A stretch of 42,334 nucleotides of DNA, taken from an uncultured archaeon. GTDB taxonomy: Archaea; Thermoproteota; Bathyarchaeia; TCS64. Under the pieces are notes generated by a model. The model had not been told where the DNA came from and did no database searches. It worked only from the letters and a program-made list of their open reading frames with translations. Where the stretch lies: assembly GCA_938048735.1 (NCBI GenBank), contig CALIUM010000017.1, forward strand, positions 1-42,334. The letters are read 5' to 3'. Of the stretch, positions 8,219 through 15,824 are shown piece by piece. Made by a program: the position numbers and the translations under genes. The stretch's first letter is position 1. Every line of letters begins with the position of its first letter.

Positions 8219-8460
8219 ATGTTCAACATGGACAAGGATTTAACTTATGTTATAAAAAGGAGCACTTTCTATCTAAGATTCCCACAAGTATATCTCCTCA
8301 CACCAGCGGTAATTCTATACGATACTTATATGAGAAGAAAATCCTAATTTTCTCATAGATTTATGTAAAGACATTGTAAATTATAGGAGGATAAATTTAG
8401 AAAGGCGGCGGATTATAGCTATTATACTTGATGTGAGGTTTCATAAGAAAAGATAAAGAG
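8219..8460 (+). other. AT-rich intergenic stretch, no gene seen
   Basis: About 240 bases after the second D-aminoacylase hold only AT-rich sequence with many stops in all frames. No coding or RNA signal is visible before the GC-rich structured segment that begins near 8489. Confidence 0.4.
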
Positions 8461-8590
8461 GTTTATCATCTTTGCTATCTCCCCTTGACCAGCCTACGCG
8501 AGGCCCATGGCGCACCTAACATGAGGCTCGATGAGCCTGTCCAGGCAACCTCATGGCCTGCTTATGCGGGGGGTGCTTTCCCTCTCATAT
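8461..8590 (+). ncRNA. Candidate structured small RNA with its own promoter
   Basis: A GC-rich island in AT-rich intergenic DNA. It contains nested inverted repeats: hairpin GCCT-5-AGGC (8492-8504); outer pair GCACC (8512-8516) with GGTGC (8572-8576); inner pair CATGAGG (8520-8526) with CCTCATG (8549-8555), enclosing short stems CTC/GAG (8527-8535) and CCT/AGG (8536-8545); and CCTGC with GCGGG (about 8557-8570). A TATA-like TTTATC at 8462-8467 would place transcription start near 8489, just before the first stem, and pyrimidine-rich sequence follows at 8576-8590. Its own TATA and that of the downstream molybdenum hydroxylase (about 8690) argue for an independent transcript rather than a leader. 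No tRNA, RNase P or SRP RNA pattern fits. The strand is inferred from the TATA. Confidence 0.35.
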
Positions 8591-8732
8591 CTTTAAGGCA
8601 CAAACCAAAGGAATAGAACTGGTAATTAACGATTCAAGATCTTCCATACCTTCAGTGGAGTTCGCCCAGTTAACTGAAATGGGGGATGATAAAAATCCTT
8701 AAGTTGAATGCACGGTTTTTGAAGATGATCGG

Positions 8733-11051
8733 ATGGCTTACGATAAGATTCTCGAGAGGGTTCTCCAGAGGGATGAGTATCTCGTTGTGGGTAAAAGCGT
8801 AGCTAGGGTCGACGCCCTGGATAAGGCCCTTGGGAGGGCCATGTTCACGGCGGACTATATCTCGAAGGAGGCAGTCGTTGTCAAGGTCCTCAGGAGCACT
8901 GAGCCCCACGCGAGGATAAAGGGGATAGATTATGGGGAGGCCCTCAAGGTTCCAGGGGTCCTCGCGGTCCTGACCGCCTCAGATGTTCCAGGGGAGAACC
9001 AGATCGGATACGCCCTCCCAGACCAGCCTCTCCTCAACGACAGGAAGGTTCACTACATCGGGGATCCCATAGCCCTTATCTGCGCCTTAGATGAGGCGGC
9101 TGCCTCAGAGGGATTGGAGGCTGTGAGGGTGGAGTACGAGCCCCTCAAACCCCTATTCGACATAGACTCGTCTCTGGAGGCGGGAGCCGAGCCCATCCAT
9201 GAGGGGGGCAATATAGCCACAACAACTAGGATTAGGAAGGGCGACGTCGAGAAGGGTTTCTCTGAGGCCGAGGTGGTGGTGGAGGAGACCTATGAAACCC
9301 CCTACCAGGAGCATATGTGCCTGGAGCCTGAGGCGGCCTACGCCATACCTGAGGGGGTGGGGAAGGTGACGGTGATAGGGACTATGCAGAGCCCATTCCT
9401 GGTGAGGGAGAAGGTCGCCCAGGTCCTGGGCTGGAGCCTGAACAGGGTTCGGGTCATCCAGGCATTAACTGGAGGGGCCTTCGGGAAGAAGGATGACATG
9501 GGCCCCATAGTCTCGGCGATGGCCGCCCTGGCAGCCTTCAAGCTCGGCAGGCCCTCAGCCCTGGTCCTGGACAGGGATGAGTCCGCAGCCCACTCCGTTA
9601 AGAGGTACCCCGCTAGGATTAGGTACAGGTCGGGGGCTAACAGGGAGGGGAAGATAACAGCCGCAGAGGTGGATATAACCCTCGACTGTGGGGCCTACGC
9701 GAATAGGGCGCCATACTGGCTCTGGAGGCAGACAGTCCACGCCACGGGACCATATGAGATCGAGAATGTGTATGTGGATGGGAGGGCGGTCTACACCAAC
9801 AAGGTCTACGGCGGAAGCTTCAGGGGTTTCGGCGATGTGGCCATCCACTTCGCCGCAGAGTCCCAGGTGGACAGATTGGCTGAGAAGCTTGGGATGGACC
9901 CCATAGACTTCCGTCTTAAGAACGTGTTGAGGCCCGGCTCGAGGACCGGATGCGACCAGCTCCTAGACCACTCCGTTGGGATGGAGGAGTGCCTTCTAGG
10001 AGTTGCTGAGGCTTCGAACTGGAAGGAGTTGAGAAAGGCTAGACGAAATTCCGGGAGCAGGGTAAGGGGTTTAGGGGTGGGATGCGGCTTCCATGGTATA
10101 AGCACGAGCAGGGCGGCGCCAGACTGGTCAGCCGCCTACATAATCCTGAACGCGGATGGAACCTTCACCTACAGGACAGGGATCTGCGAGCTTGGCCAGG
10201 GATCACCAATAGGCCACGCCAAGATAGTGGCTGAGATCCTGGGGGCGCCCCTAGAGTCCATAAGGGTTGAGGGGCCCGACACCGACTCAACCCCGGATGC
10301 GAGGCCAACCCATGGGAGCAGGGGGCTCATGGTTGGAGGGACAGCGGCAGCGGAGGCGGCCCTCGAGCTGAGGAGGAGGATGATAGGGGTTGCGGCGGAG
10401 ATGCTGGGATGTGGGGCCGACGAGGTGGAGATGAGGGGGGGAAGGGCCTACAAGAGGGGTGACCTATCCCAGGGGGTGAGCTTCTCGGAGCTCGCGGAGG
10501 AGCTCTATTATAGGGGTTTATCTCCAGCAGCCTATGGGTTCTACTCACCCCCCAAACGGCACTTCGACCCCAAGACGGGGTTAGGGGTGAGCTATTCGGT
10601 CTACACCTACACCGCGACCGTGGCGGAGGTGGAGGTGGATCTGGAGACGGGATATGTAGAGGTCCTTAGAGTCTGGCCAGCCATGGATGTGGGGAAGGCT
10701 GTGGATCCTCTGATGGTTGAGGGGCAGATCCACGGGGCCATATCCCAGGGGATGGGCTTCGCATTGATGGAGAAGCTCGTCATTGAAGAGGGGAGGGTTC
10801 TGAACCCGAACTTCAAGGATTACATAATCCCCACAAGCATGGACATGCCAGAGGTGGAGAGGGCCATCCTGGTAGAGGCCCCCTACAGGCACTCCGCCTT
10901 CGGGGCCAAGGGGGTTGGGGAGCCGGCTATAATCTCCATAGTCCCGGCCATAGCCAACGCTGTCCACCACGCCACAGGGATAAGGTTCAACAGGCTCCCC
11001 ATCACCCCCGAGGCCCTATACACTGCCCTCAGGGGGAGGGGTATGGCATGA
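8733..11051 (+). CDS. Molybdenum hydroxylase, large (molybdopterin-binding) subunit 1, xanthine dehydrogenase/CoxL family
   Basis: The 772-residue catalytic subunit of an aldehyde oxidase/xanthine dehydrogenase-type enzyme that hydroxylates an aldehyde or N-heterocycle at the molybdenum centre. It has the N-terminal a/b hammerhead domain (residues 20-140), the GGAFGKK cofactor motif at 247-253, the SFRGFGD segment, and the catalytic Glu in GVGEPA (E730) near the end. It lacks the Cys-containing active-site loop of true CO dehydrogenase, so CO oxidation is unlikely. The FAD subunit gene overlaps its end (11048-11051), followed by the 2Fe-2S and XdhC genes, giving a four-gene operon. A TATA-like GATAAAAAT near 8688-8696 precedes the ATG. 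Substrate is not predictable; purines, aldehydes or aromatic heterocycles are possible. Confidence 0.93.
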   Translation: MAYDKILERVLQRDEYLVVGKSVARVDALDKALGRAMFTADYISKEAVVVKVLRSTEPHARIKGIDYGEALKVPGVLAVLTASDVPGENQIGYALPDQPLLNDRKVHYIGDPIALICALDEAAASEGLEAVRVEYEPLKPLFDIDSSLEAGAEPIHEGGNIATTTRIRKGDVEKGFSEAEVVVEETYETPYQEHMCLEPEAAYAIPEGVGKVTVIGTMQSPFLVREKVAQVLGWSLNRVRVIQALTGGAFGKKDDMGPIVSAMAALAAFKLGRPSALVLDRDESAAHSVKRYPARIRYRSGANREGKITAAEVDITLDCGAYANRAPYWLWRQTVHATGPYEIENVYVDGRAVYTNKVYGGSFRGFGDVAIHFAAESQVDRLAEKLGMDPIDFRLKNVLRPGSRTGCDQLLDHSVGMEECLLGVAEASNWKELRKARRNSGSRVRGLGVGCGFHGISTSRAAPDWSAAYIILNADGTFTYRTGICELGQGSPIGHAKIVAEILGAPLESIRVEGPDTDSTPDARPTHGSRGLMVGGTAAAEAALELRRRMIGVAAEMLGCGADEVEMRGGRAYKRGDLSQGVSFSELAEELYYRGLSPAAYGFYSPPKRHFDPKTGLGVSYSVYTYTATVAEVEVDLETGYVEVLRVWPAMDVGKAVDPLMVEGQIHGAISQGMGFALMEKLVIEEGRVLNPNFKDYIIPTSMDMPEVERAILVEAPYRHSAFGAKGVGEPAIISIVPAIANAVHHATGIRFNRLPITPEALYTALRGRGMA

Positions 11052-11917
11052 AGCCTCTACCAGCCTTCAGCCTCCACCGCCCAAGAACCCTTAGGGAGGC
11101 CTTGAGGTTGCTTAAAGAGCTAGAGGATGTTAAGCCCATAGCGGGGGGAACAGACCTCATTCCAACGATGAGGGAGGGAGCCCTAAGGGTGAAAAACCTC
11201 GTAGATCTAACCATGATAGAGGACCTAAGAGGTATCTGGGAGAAAGACGGCGAGGTCTATATTGGCGCGGCCACAACCCTAAGCCAGCTAGAAAGGTCGA
11301 AGGTCATAGCTGAGAGGGCTCCAGCCCTCTGGGCTGCGGCCACCTCCATCGGCAGCGTCCAGATAAGGAACCTCGGAACCATAGGGGGGAACCTTTGCAA
11401 CGCCTCTCCAGCCGCTGACACAGCACCACCCCTCCTGACATTAAACGCGGTGGCTGAGATAGCCTCAGAGGATGGATCAAGGACTATACCTCTACATAGC
11501 CTCTTCGCAGGGCCAAAGCTCACCAACCTGAAGCCTTGGGAGCTCCTCACCCATGTAAGGTTCCCAGTCCCACCTGAGGATGCGGGGATGTCCTTCCAGA
11601 AGCTTGGGAGGAGGAGGGGGCACACCATATCCCTCGTCAACGCCTCAGCCTACTTAGAACTCGAAGGGCTGACCTGCCGAGAGGTAAGGATTGCGCTAGG
11701 GTCAGTGGCCCCTACGCCCATAAGGGTTTGGGGGGTGGAGGAGCTGATGAGGGGGGAGAGGATAACAGAGGAGCTCATCGAGGAGGCAGCCTCCAACTGC
11801 TACAAGCTCGTGAGCCCCATAGACGACCATAGGGCATCAGCCAGTTATAGGAGGGGGATGTCGAGGGTCCTGGTTAGAAGGGCTCTAAGGGAGGCTTGGA
11901 TGGATGCGGGGAGGTGA
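11048..11917 (+). CDS. Molybdenum hydroxylase, FAD-binding medium subunit 1 (CoxM/XdhB-like)
   Basis: A 289-residue FAD-binding subunit that passes electrons from the iron-sulfur clusters to the acceptor. FAD-binding motifs are AGGTDL at 32-37 and TIGGNLCNAS at 111-120; the C-terminal CO-dehydrogenase flavoprotein domain occupies about 180-285. Its ATG overlaps the TGA of the large subunit (ATGA), and six bases separate it from the small-subunit gene, so the three subunits are probably made in fixed ratio. Length is normal for the family. Confidence 0.93.
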   Translation: MKPLPAFSLHRPRTLREALRLLKELEDVKPIAGGTDLIPTMREGALRVKNLVDLTMIEDLRGIWEKDGEVYIGAATTLSQLERSKVIAERAPALWAAATSIGSVQIRNLGTIGGNLCNASPAADTAPPLLTLNAVAEIASEDGSRTIPLHSLFAGPKLTNLKPWELLTHVRFPVPPEDAGMSFQKLGRRRGHTISLVNASAYLELEGLTCREVRIALGSVAPTPIRVWGVEELMRGERITEELIEEAASNCYKLVSPIDDHRASASYRRGMSRVLVRRALREAWMDAGR

Positions 11918-11923
11918 GGGGGG

Positions 11924-12388
11924 ATGAGGATCTCCTTCAGGCTCAACGGCAGGGAGGTGACATGCGAGGCAAGGGATAACATCACCCTCCTAGACCTTCT
12001 GAGAGAGGAGATGGGGGTTAAGAGCGTGAAGAAGGGGTGCGATCAGGGCGAGTGCGGAGCCTGTACAGTCCTACTAGACGGGTCACCTGTCAACTCCTGC
12101 CTCATACTGGCCCCAAAACTGGAGGGGAGGGAGGTCACCACGGTCGAGGGGATTCAGGAGGACCCGATCATGAGGGGGCTTGTGGATAGCTTCATAGAGG
12201 ATGGGGCCATCCAATGCGGCTTCTGCACACCCGGGATGCTCCTCTCAGCCTACGCCCTCCTCAGGGGTAATCCGAGGCCCACCTCCGATGAGGTGAAGAG
12301 GGCGATCGTGGGAAACCTGTGCAGGTGCACGGGATACGTAAACATAGTTAAGGCCATCATCGATGCCTCCGGGAGGATGGGAGGATGA
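11924..12388 (+). CDS. Molybdenum hydroxylase, 2Fe-2S small subunit 1 (CoxS-like)
   Basis: A 154-residue electron-transfer subunit with two 2Fe-2S clusters. The N-terminal plant-ferredoxin-type cluster uses C39, C44, C47 and C59 (CDQGECGACTVLLDG), and the C-terminal four-helix domain uses C98, C101, C133 and C135 (CGFCTPGM, CRCTGY). All eight cysteines are present. The stop overlaps the XdhC start by four bases (12385-12388). The ATG at 11924 follows a GAGGGGGG ribosome-binding sequence. Confidence 0.95.
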   Translation: MRISFRLNGREVTCEARDNITLLDLLREEMGVKSVKKGCDQGECGACTVLLDGSPVNSCLILAPKLEGREVTTVEGIQEDPIMRGLVDSFIEDGAIQCGFCTPGMLLSAYALLRGNPRPTSDEVKRAIVGNLCRCTGYVNIVKAIIDASGRMGG

Positions 12389-13182
12389 GTGATGCGGAGA
12401 TCCTCAGGAGGCTCGCGGACCTATTAGAGGAGGGGAAGCCCGCAGCCCTCTGCATCCTGATCGAGAAGAGGGGATCCGCGCCGAGAGGTGTGGGGGCCAA
12501 GATGATCGTCGATGCGGATGGCAACAGCTATGGTACGATCGGAGGAGGCGATATGGAGAGGAGGATCGTTAAGGAGGCCCTAGAGGCGATTAGGGAGGGC
12601 AGACCTAGGGCCCTGAACTTCGCCTTAGGAGTCGAGCCGGGGGAGGGAGTCATCCCGGTTGAATCCAGATGTGGAGGGGAGGTCAGGGTATTCATCGACG
12701 TCTTGAGGCCCGAGCCCAGGCTCATAATAATAGGCTCAGGCCATATAGCGAAGCCCCTCGCCACGCTCGCGGACATAGTTGGACTCGAGGCCATAGTTGT
12801 GGATGACGCTGAGACGGCGACAGCCGAGAGGTTCCCTAAAGTCAAGGAGCTCAGGACAGGCCTTTTCGAGAGGGAGCTCGAAGATGTGGAGGTGAGGCCA
12901 TCTGATTTCGTGGCCATAGTCCATGGAGATGAGAGGCATGAGTTGGAGGCGCTGAAAAGGATGCTGGGCAAGACGGGCTATATAGGTCTACTTGGGAGCA
13001 GGGGGAAGGCTGAGGCCCATAAGAGGAGGCTGATAGAGATGGGCTTCAGCGAGGAGGATGTGAGGAGGATCCACGCCCCCATAGGCCTGGATATAGGCGC
13101 CACAACCCCTGAGGAGATAGCCATAAGCATAATGGCCGAGATCATCAGGGAGAGGAGGAGAGGGCCTCATAAAGCCTCCTAG
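12385..13182 (+). CDS. XdhC/CoxI family molybdenum-cofactor maturation protein
   Basis: A 265-residue protein that by family knowledge binds molybdenum cofactor, promotes its sulfuration and inserts it into the large subunit. The N-terminal XdhC_CoxI domain carries GSAPRGVGAKM (30-40) and SRCGGEVRVFID (94-105) with C96; the C-terminal Rossmann domain has IIGSGHIAKPL (115-125). Translational overlap with the small-subunit gene places it in the same operon. Its last 38 bases overlap the 3' end of the convergent MobA-like gene. Confidence 0.92.
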   Translation: MSDAEILRRLADLLEEGKPAALCILIEKRGSAPRGVGAKMIVDADGNSYGTIGGGDMERRIVKEALEAIREGRPRALNFALGVEPGEGVIPVESRCGGEVRVFIDVLRPEPRLIIIGSGHIAKPLATLADIVGLEAIVVDDAETATAERFPKVKELRTGLFERELEDVEVRPSDFVAIVHGDERHELEALKRMLGKTGYIGLLGSRGKAEAHKRRLIEMGFSEEDVRRIHAPIGLDIGATTPEEIAISIMAEIIRERRRGPHKAS

Positions 13183-13750
13183 CCCTCTCAAAGTCTTCGG
13201 GGGTATCTATGTCCAGGATGCATAGGGGGCCCCCCTCAACAAGTCTATGGGCCGAGCTGTGCCTCTCGATAAGGTCTCTGAGGGTCTCCCCATCCCCGAG
13301 ATTCAAGACCTCCCCGAAGATTGTCCTCCTGAGTAGGACTGGGTGACCCCTCCTCCCCATATGGGTTGGGCTCACGATAAGGGCTTGGGGATCCCCCTCC
13401 ATGATCGAGGCCATCCTAAAAAGGAGAGCAGGCTCCAGGAGCTGATCACCCAGGATTAGGAAGGCGGCTTCGGCTGATACCCTTCTAAGGCCCGCCTTGA
13501 AGGAGCTCAGCATCCCCTCCTCATAGTTAGGGTTCAACACCTCCACCACATTGTGCCCCTTGATGATGGGCCTGAGCTCATTGGGCCTATGGCCCAAGAC
13601 GACATAGATCTCATGGAGGCCTGAGGCCTCAAGGGCCTCGAGAATCAGGTCCAAGAGGGTTTTACCCGCTATCCTGAGGAGGAGCTTGTTGACACCCATC
13701 CTCTCCGACTTGCCCGCAGCCAAGACGACAGCCGAAAGCCTCAAACCCAA
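13145..13750 (-). CDS. MobA-like NTP transferase, probable molybdenum cofactor cytidylyltransferase
   Basis: A 201-residue nucleotidyltransferase with a Rossmann-like fold. The nucleotide-binding loop LAAGKSERMGVNKLLL is at 10-25 and a second family motif is LILGDQ near 98-103. The family adds CMP or GMP to molybdopterin; the position next to molybdenum hydroxylases favours the MocA role (making the cytosine dinucleotide form), although the closely related purine-catabolism and sugar nucleotidyltransferases are alternatives. The TTG at 13748-13750 is the listed start; a second TTG at 13744 would give the shorter MRLSAVVLAAG more usual for the family. It is the last gene of the leftward cluster and overlaps xdhC tail to tail. 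Confidence 0.85.
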   Translation of the reverse strand: MGLRLSAVVLAAGKSERMGVNKLLLRIAGKTLLDLILEALEASGLHEIYVVLGHRPNELRPIIKGHNVVEVLNPNYEEGMLSSFKAGLRRVSAEAAFLILGDQLLEPALLFRMASIMEGDPQALIVSPTHMGRRGHPVLLRRTIFGEVLNLGDGETLRDLIERHSSAHRLVEGGPLCILDIDTPEDFERARRLYEALSSSP

Positions 13751-13782
13751 AGGGGGTCAACTGGAGATTATAGGTTGAAGGC

Positions 13783-14403
13783 CTAGGATAAATTCATCTT
13801 GGCTCTCCTCATCCTCACGGCCTCTTCGAGCAGGTCCACGCCTAAGGATAGGAGGATAGACCTCAGCCTATGGAGGGGGAGGCCCACGACGTTGAAGTAG
13901 TCCCCCTCGATCCTCTCGATGAGGAGGGATGCAAGGCCCTGTATGGCGTAGCCCCCCGCTGCGTCGAGGGCCTCACCCGTGGATATGTAGAGCTTTATCT
14001 CCCTCTCGGTTAGCTCCTTGAACTTGACCCTCGTCGCCTCACAGTCCGAGATGGATTCTCCCTTTCCCATGTCTATCACACAGACCGCGGTGTGAACCTC
14101 ATGCCAGCCTCCGCTGAGCTCCCTCAACATTCCATATGCCTCGTCTAGGCTGGCTGGCTTACCATAGGCATAACCCTCCTTCCACACCACTGTGTCGAAG
14201 GCCACCACCATGGTGTCTGGGGGGCCATGGACTGAGAGGGCCTTCGCCACCGCATTCCTCTTGGCAAGGGCGCATGGATCATCGCAGGGACCTCCCCTCA
14301 CCTCGATCTCCTCCCCTGGAGAGGCCGCCTCGAAGGGAATACCGAGGATGGAGAGAAGGGAGAATCTCCGGGGAGACCTAGAGGCCAAAACGAGCCTAGC
14401 CAT
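13783..14403 (-). CDS. Maf-like nucleoside triphosphate pyrophosphatase
   Basis: A 206-residue Maf/HAM1-superfamily protein predicted to hydrolyse non-canonical or methylated nucleoside triphosphates to monophosphates. Family motifs are LASRSPRRFSLLSILG near the N-terminus (residues 4-19), VAFDTVVW in the middle and AGGYAIQG in the C-terminal half. The ATG at 14401-14403 (MARLVLASRSPRR) is preferred over an in-frame TTG eight codons upstream, since it matches the family start. The gene lies between the second hydroxylase operon and the MobA-like gene, in the same direction; its link to molybdenum metabolism is unclear and may be accidental. Confidence 0.9.
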   Translation of the reverse strand: MARLVLASRSPRRFSLLSILGIPFEAASPGEEIEVRGGPCDDPCALAKRNAVAKALSVHGPPDTMVVAFDTVVWKEGYAYGKPASLDEAYGMLRELSGGWHEVHTAVCVIDMGKGESISDCEATRVKFKELTEREIKLYISTGEALDAAGGYAIQGLASLLIERIEGDYFNVVGLPLHRLRSILLSLGVDLLEEAVRMRRAKMNLS

Positions 14404-14450
14404 GACTGTTATACATCTCTCCAGCAAGTTAAAAAGGCAGATTGGAGGAT

Positions 14451-14921
14451 CTAAGTCAAGTACTTTGCTCTCTCAGCCGCCAATTTCACCGCCTTAACTA
14501 TGTTGACATAGCCCGTGCACCTGCACAGGTTTCCCTTAAGGTACTCCCTTATCTCCCTCTCCGTGGGCTCTGGGTTCTCCTCTAGGAGGGCCTTCGCCGC
14601 CATTATGAATCCCGGTGTGCAGAAGCCGCACTGGATGGCTCCAGTCTCTATGAAGGCCTCCTGTAATGGGTCGAGCCTGCCCCCCTCCCCCAGGCCCTCT
14701 ATGGTCTCAACGGTCTTTCCGTCCACTTCAACGGCGAGGATGAGGCATGAGAGAACTGGCTCCCCATCTAATAGGACGGTGCAGGCCCCGCATACCCCTA
14801 TTCCACATCCATACTTGGCCCCAGTCAGGCCGAGCTCATCCCTGAGGAGGTTTAAGAGGAGCTGGTTGGGCTCCACATCAACGCGCCTCCTCCTACCATT
14901 TAGGGTGAACTCTATCCTCAT
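14451..14921 (-). CDS. Molybdenum hydroxylase, 2Fe-2S small subunit 2 (CoxS-like)
   Basis: A 156-residue iron-sulfur subunit from the ATG at 14919-14921, which overlaps the TGA of the FAD-subunit gene by the ATGA arrangement. All eight cluster cysteines are present with exactly the same numbering as the other copy (C39, C44, C47, C59, C98, C101, C133, C135; motifs GVCGACTVLLDG, CGFCTPGF, CRCTGYVN). It belongs to the large-FAD-small subunit operon running leftward from 18173. Confidence 0.95.
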   Translation of the reverse strand: MRIEFTLNGRRRRVDVEPNQLLLNLLRDELGLTGAKYGCGIGVCGACTVLLDGEPVLSCLILAVEVDGKTVETIEGLGEGGRLDPLQEAFIETGAIQCGFCTPGFIMAAKALLEENPEPTEREIREYLKGNLCRCTGYVNIVKAVKLAAERAKYLT

Positions 14922-15820
14922 GACCTCCGCCCTCCACACCTCTCTGTTGCAGTCTTAAGGGCGTCCCTCAACAAAACCTTTGAGACCTCCCTTCTATACT
15001 CGGCGGTTGCCCTGATATCGGTTATGGGCTTTATGGAGGCCTCCACCATCCCCAGGGCCTCCTCCAGTGCCTCTGGTGTGAGTTCCCTGCCTGAGAGGAG
15101 ACTCTCTATGTTCCTAAGCCTTAAGGGCTTTGGGGCCACAGCCCCCATAGCTATCCTGCAGTGTTCGACAATCCCCCCTCTAAGCTTAAGAGCCGCGGCT
15201 ATGTTGACGATGGCCAGGTCGAGGCTGGTTCTCCCCAGCTTTATGAAGGCTGATCCAGCACCCTCAGGGGGATAGGGGACATAGACCCCTGTGAGGATCT
15301 CATCCGGCCTGAGGAGGGTTGCCCTCGGCCCGAGGAAGAACCCCTCTAAGGGAACCCTCTTAGCCCCCGTAGGTCCTGCTATCAGGACCTCCGCCTCTAG
15401 GGCTAGGAGGGCAACGGCGGCGTCGGCTGATGGGCTGGCCCTGCATAGGTTACCCCCAAGGGTGGCCATGTTCCTGACCTGAACAGAGCCCATGGAGGAG
15501 ACGGCCTCGTGGAGGAGGGGGAGCCTCCCCTTGATGGCCTCAGACCTCTCAAGCTCCCTCAGCTTCACAGCTGAGCCTATTATGAAGCCCCCTACATCCT
15601 CCCTCAGGAGCCTTAACTCTGGTATCCTCTTTATGTCGACCAGGTGCCTAGGCTCCACGAGCCTCTGCTTCATATCCACAAGCAGGTCTGTGCCTCCGGC
15701 CAAGATCCTAGCCTCTGAGCCGTACCTCGAGAGGATGGTTAGGGCCTCCCCGAGGCTTGATGGGGAGTGATACTCGAACCTGAAGGGTATTATGCGTGTG
15801 TTGACCCTATTTATCTCCAA
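14918..15820 (-). CDS. Molybdenum hydroxylase, FAD-binding medium subunit 2 (CoxM-like)
   Basis: A 300-residue flavin subunit with AGGTDLLVDM at 41-50 and ATLGGNLCRASPSAD at 119-133, followed by the C-terminal flavoprotein domain ending in REVSKVLLRDAL. It begins four bases after the stop of the large subunit and overlaps the small-subunit start. The start listed is TTG at 15818-15820, directly behind a GAGGGG sequence; no ATG lies near it. About ten N-terminal residues are extra compared with the first copy. Confidence 0.92.
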   Translation of the reverse strand: MEINRVNTRIIPFRFEYHSPSSLGEALTILSRYGSEARILAGGTDLLVDMKQRLVEPRHLVDIKRIPELRLLREDVGGFIIGSAVKLRELERSEAIKGRLPLLHEAVSSMGSVQVRNMATLGGNLCRASPSADAAVALLALEAEVLIAGPTGAKRVPLEGFFLGPRATLLRPDEILTGVYVPYPPEGAGSAFIKLGRTSLDLAIVNIAAALKLRGGIVEHCRIAMGAVAPKPLRLRNIESLLSGRELTPEALEEALGMVEASIKPITDIRATAEYRREVSKVLLRDALKTATERCGGRRS

Positions 15821-15824
15821 CCCC

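Noticed and set aside
8485-8590. tRNA or SRP/RNase P RNA gene
   Set aside because: The stems do not form a cloverleaf, there is no T-loop or anticodon arm pattern, and no SRP helix 8 or RNase P core motif is visible.
10327-10548. Proline/serine-rich ORF on the minus strand and similar long antisense frames inside the molybdenum hydroxylase genes
   Set aside because: They are antisense shadows of GC-rich coding sequence, with biased composition and no ribosome-binding sites.
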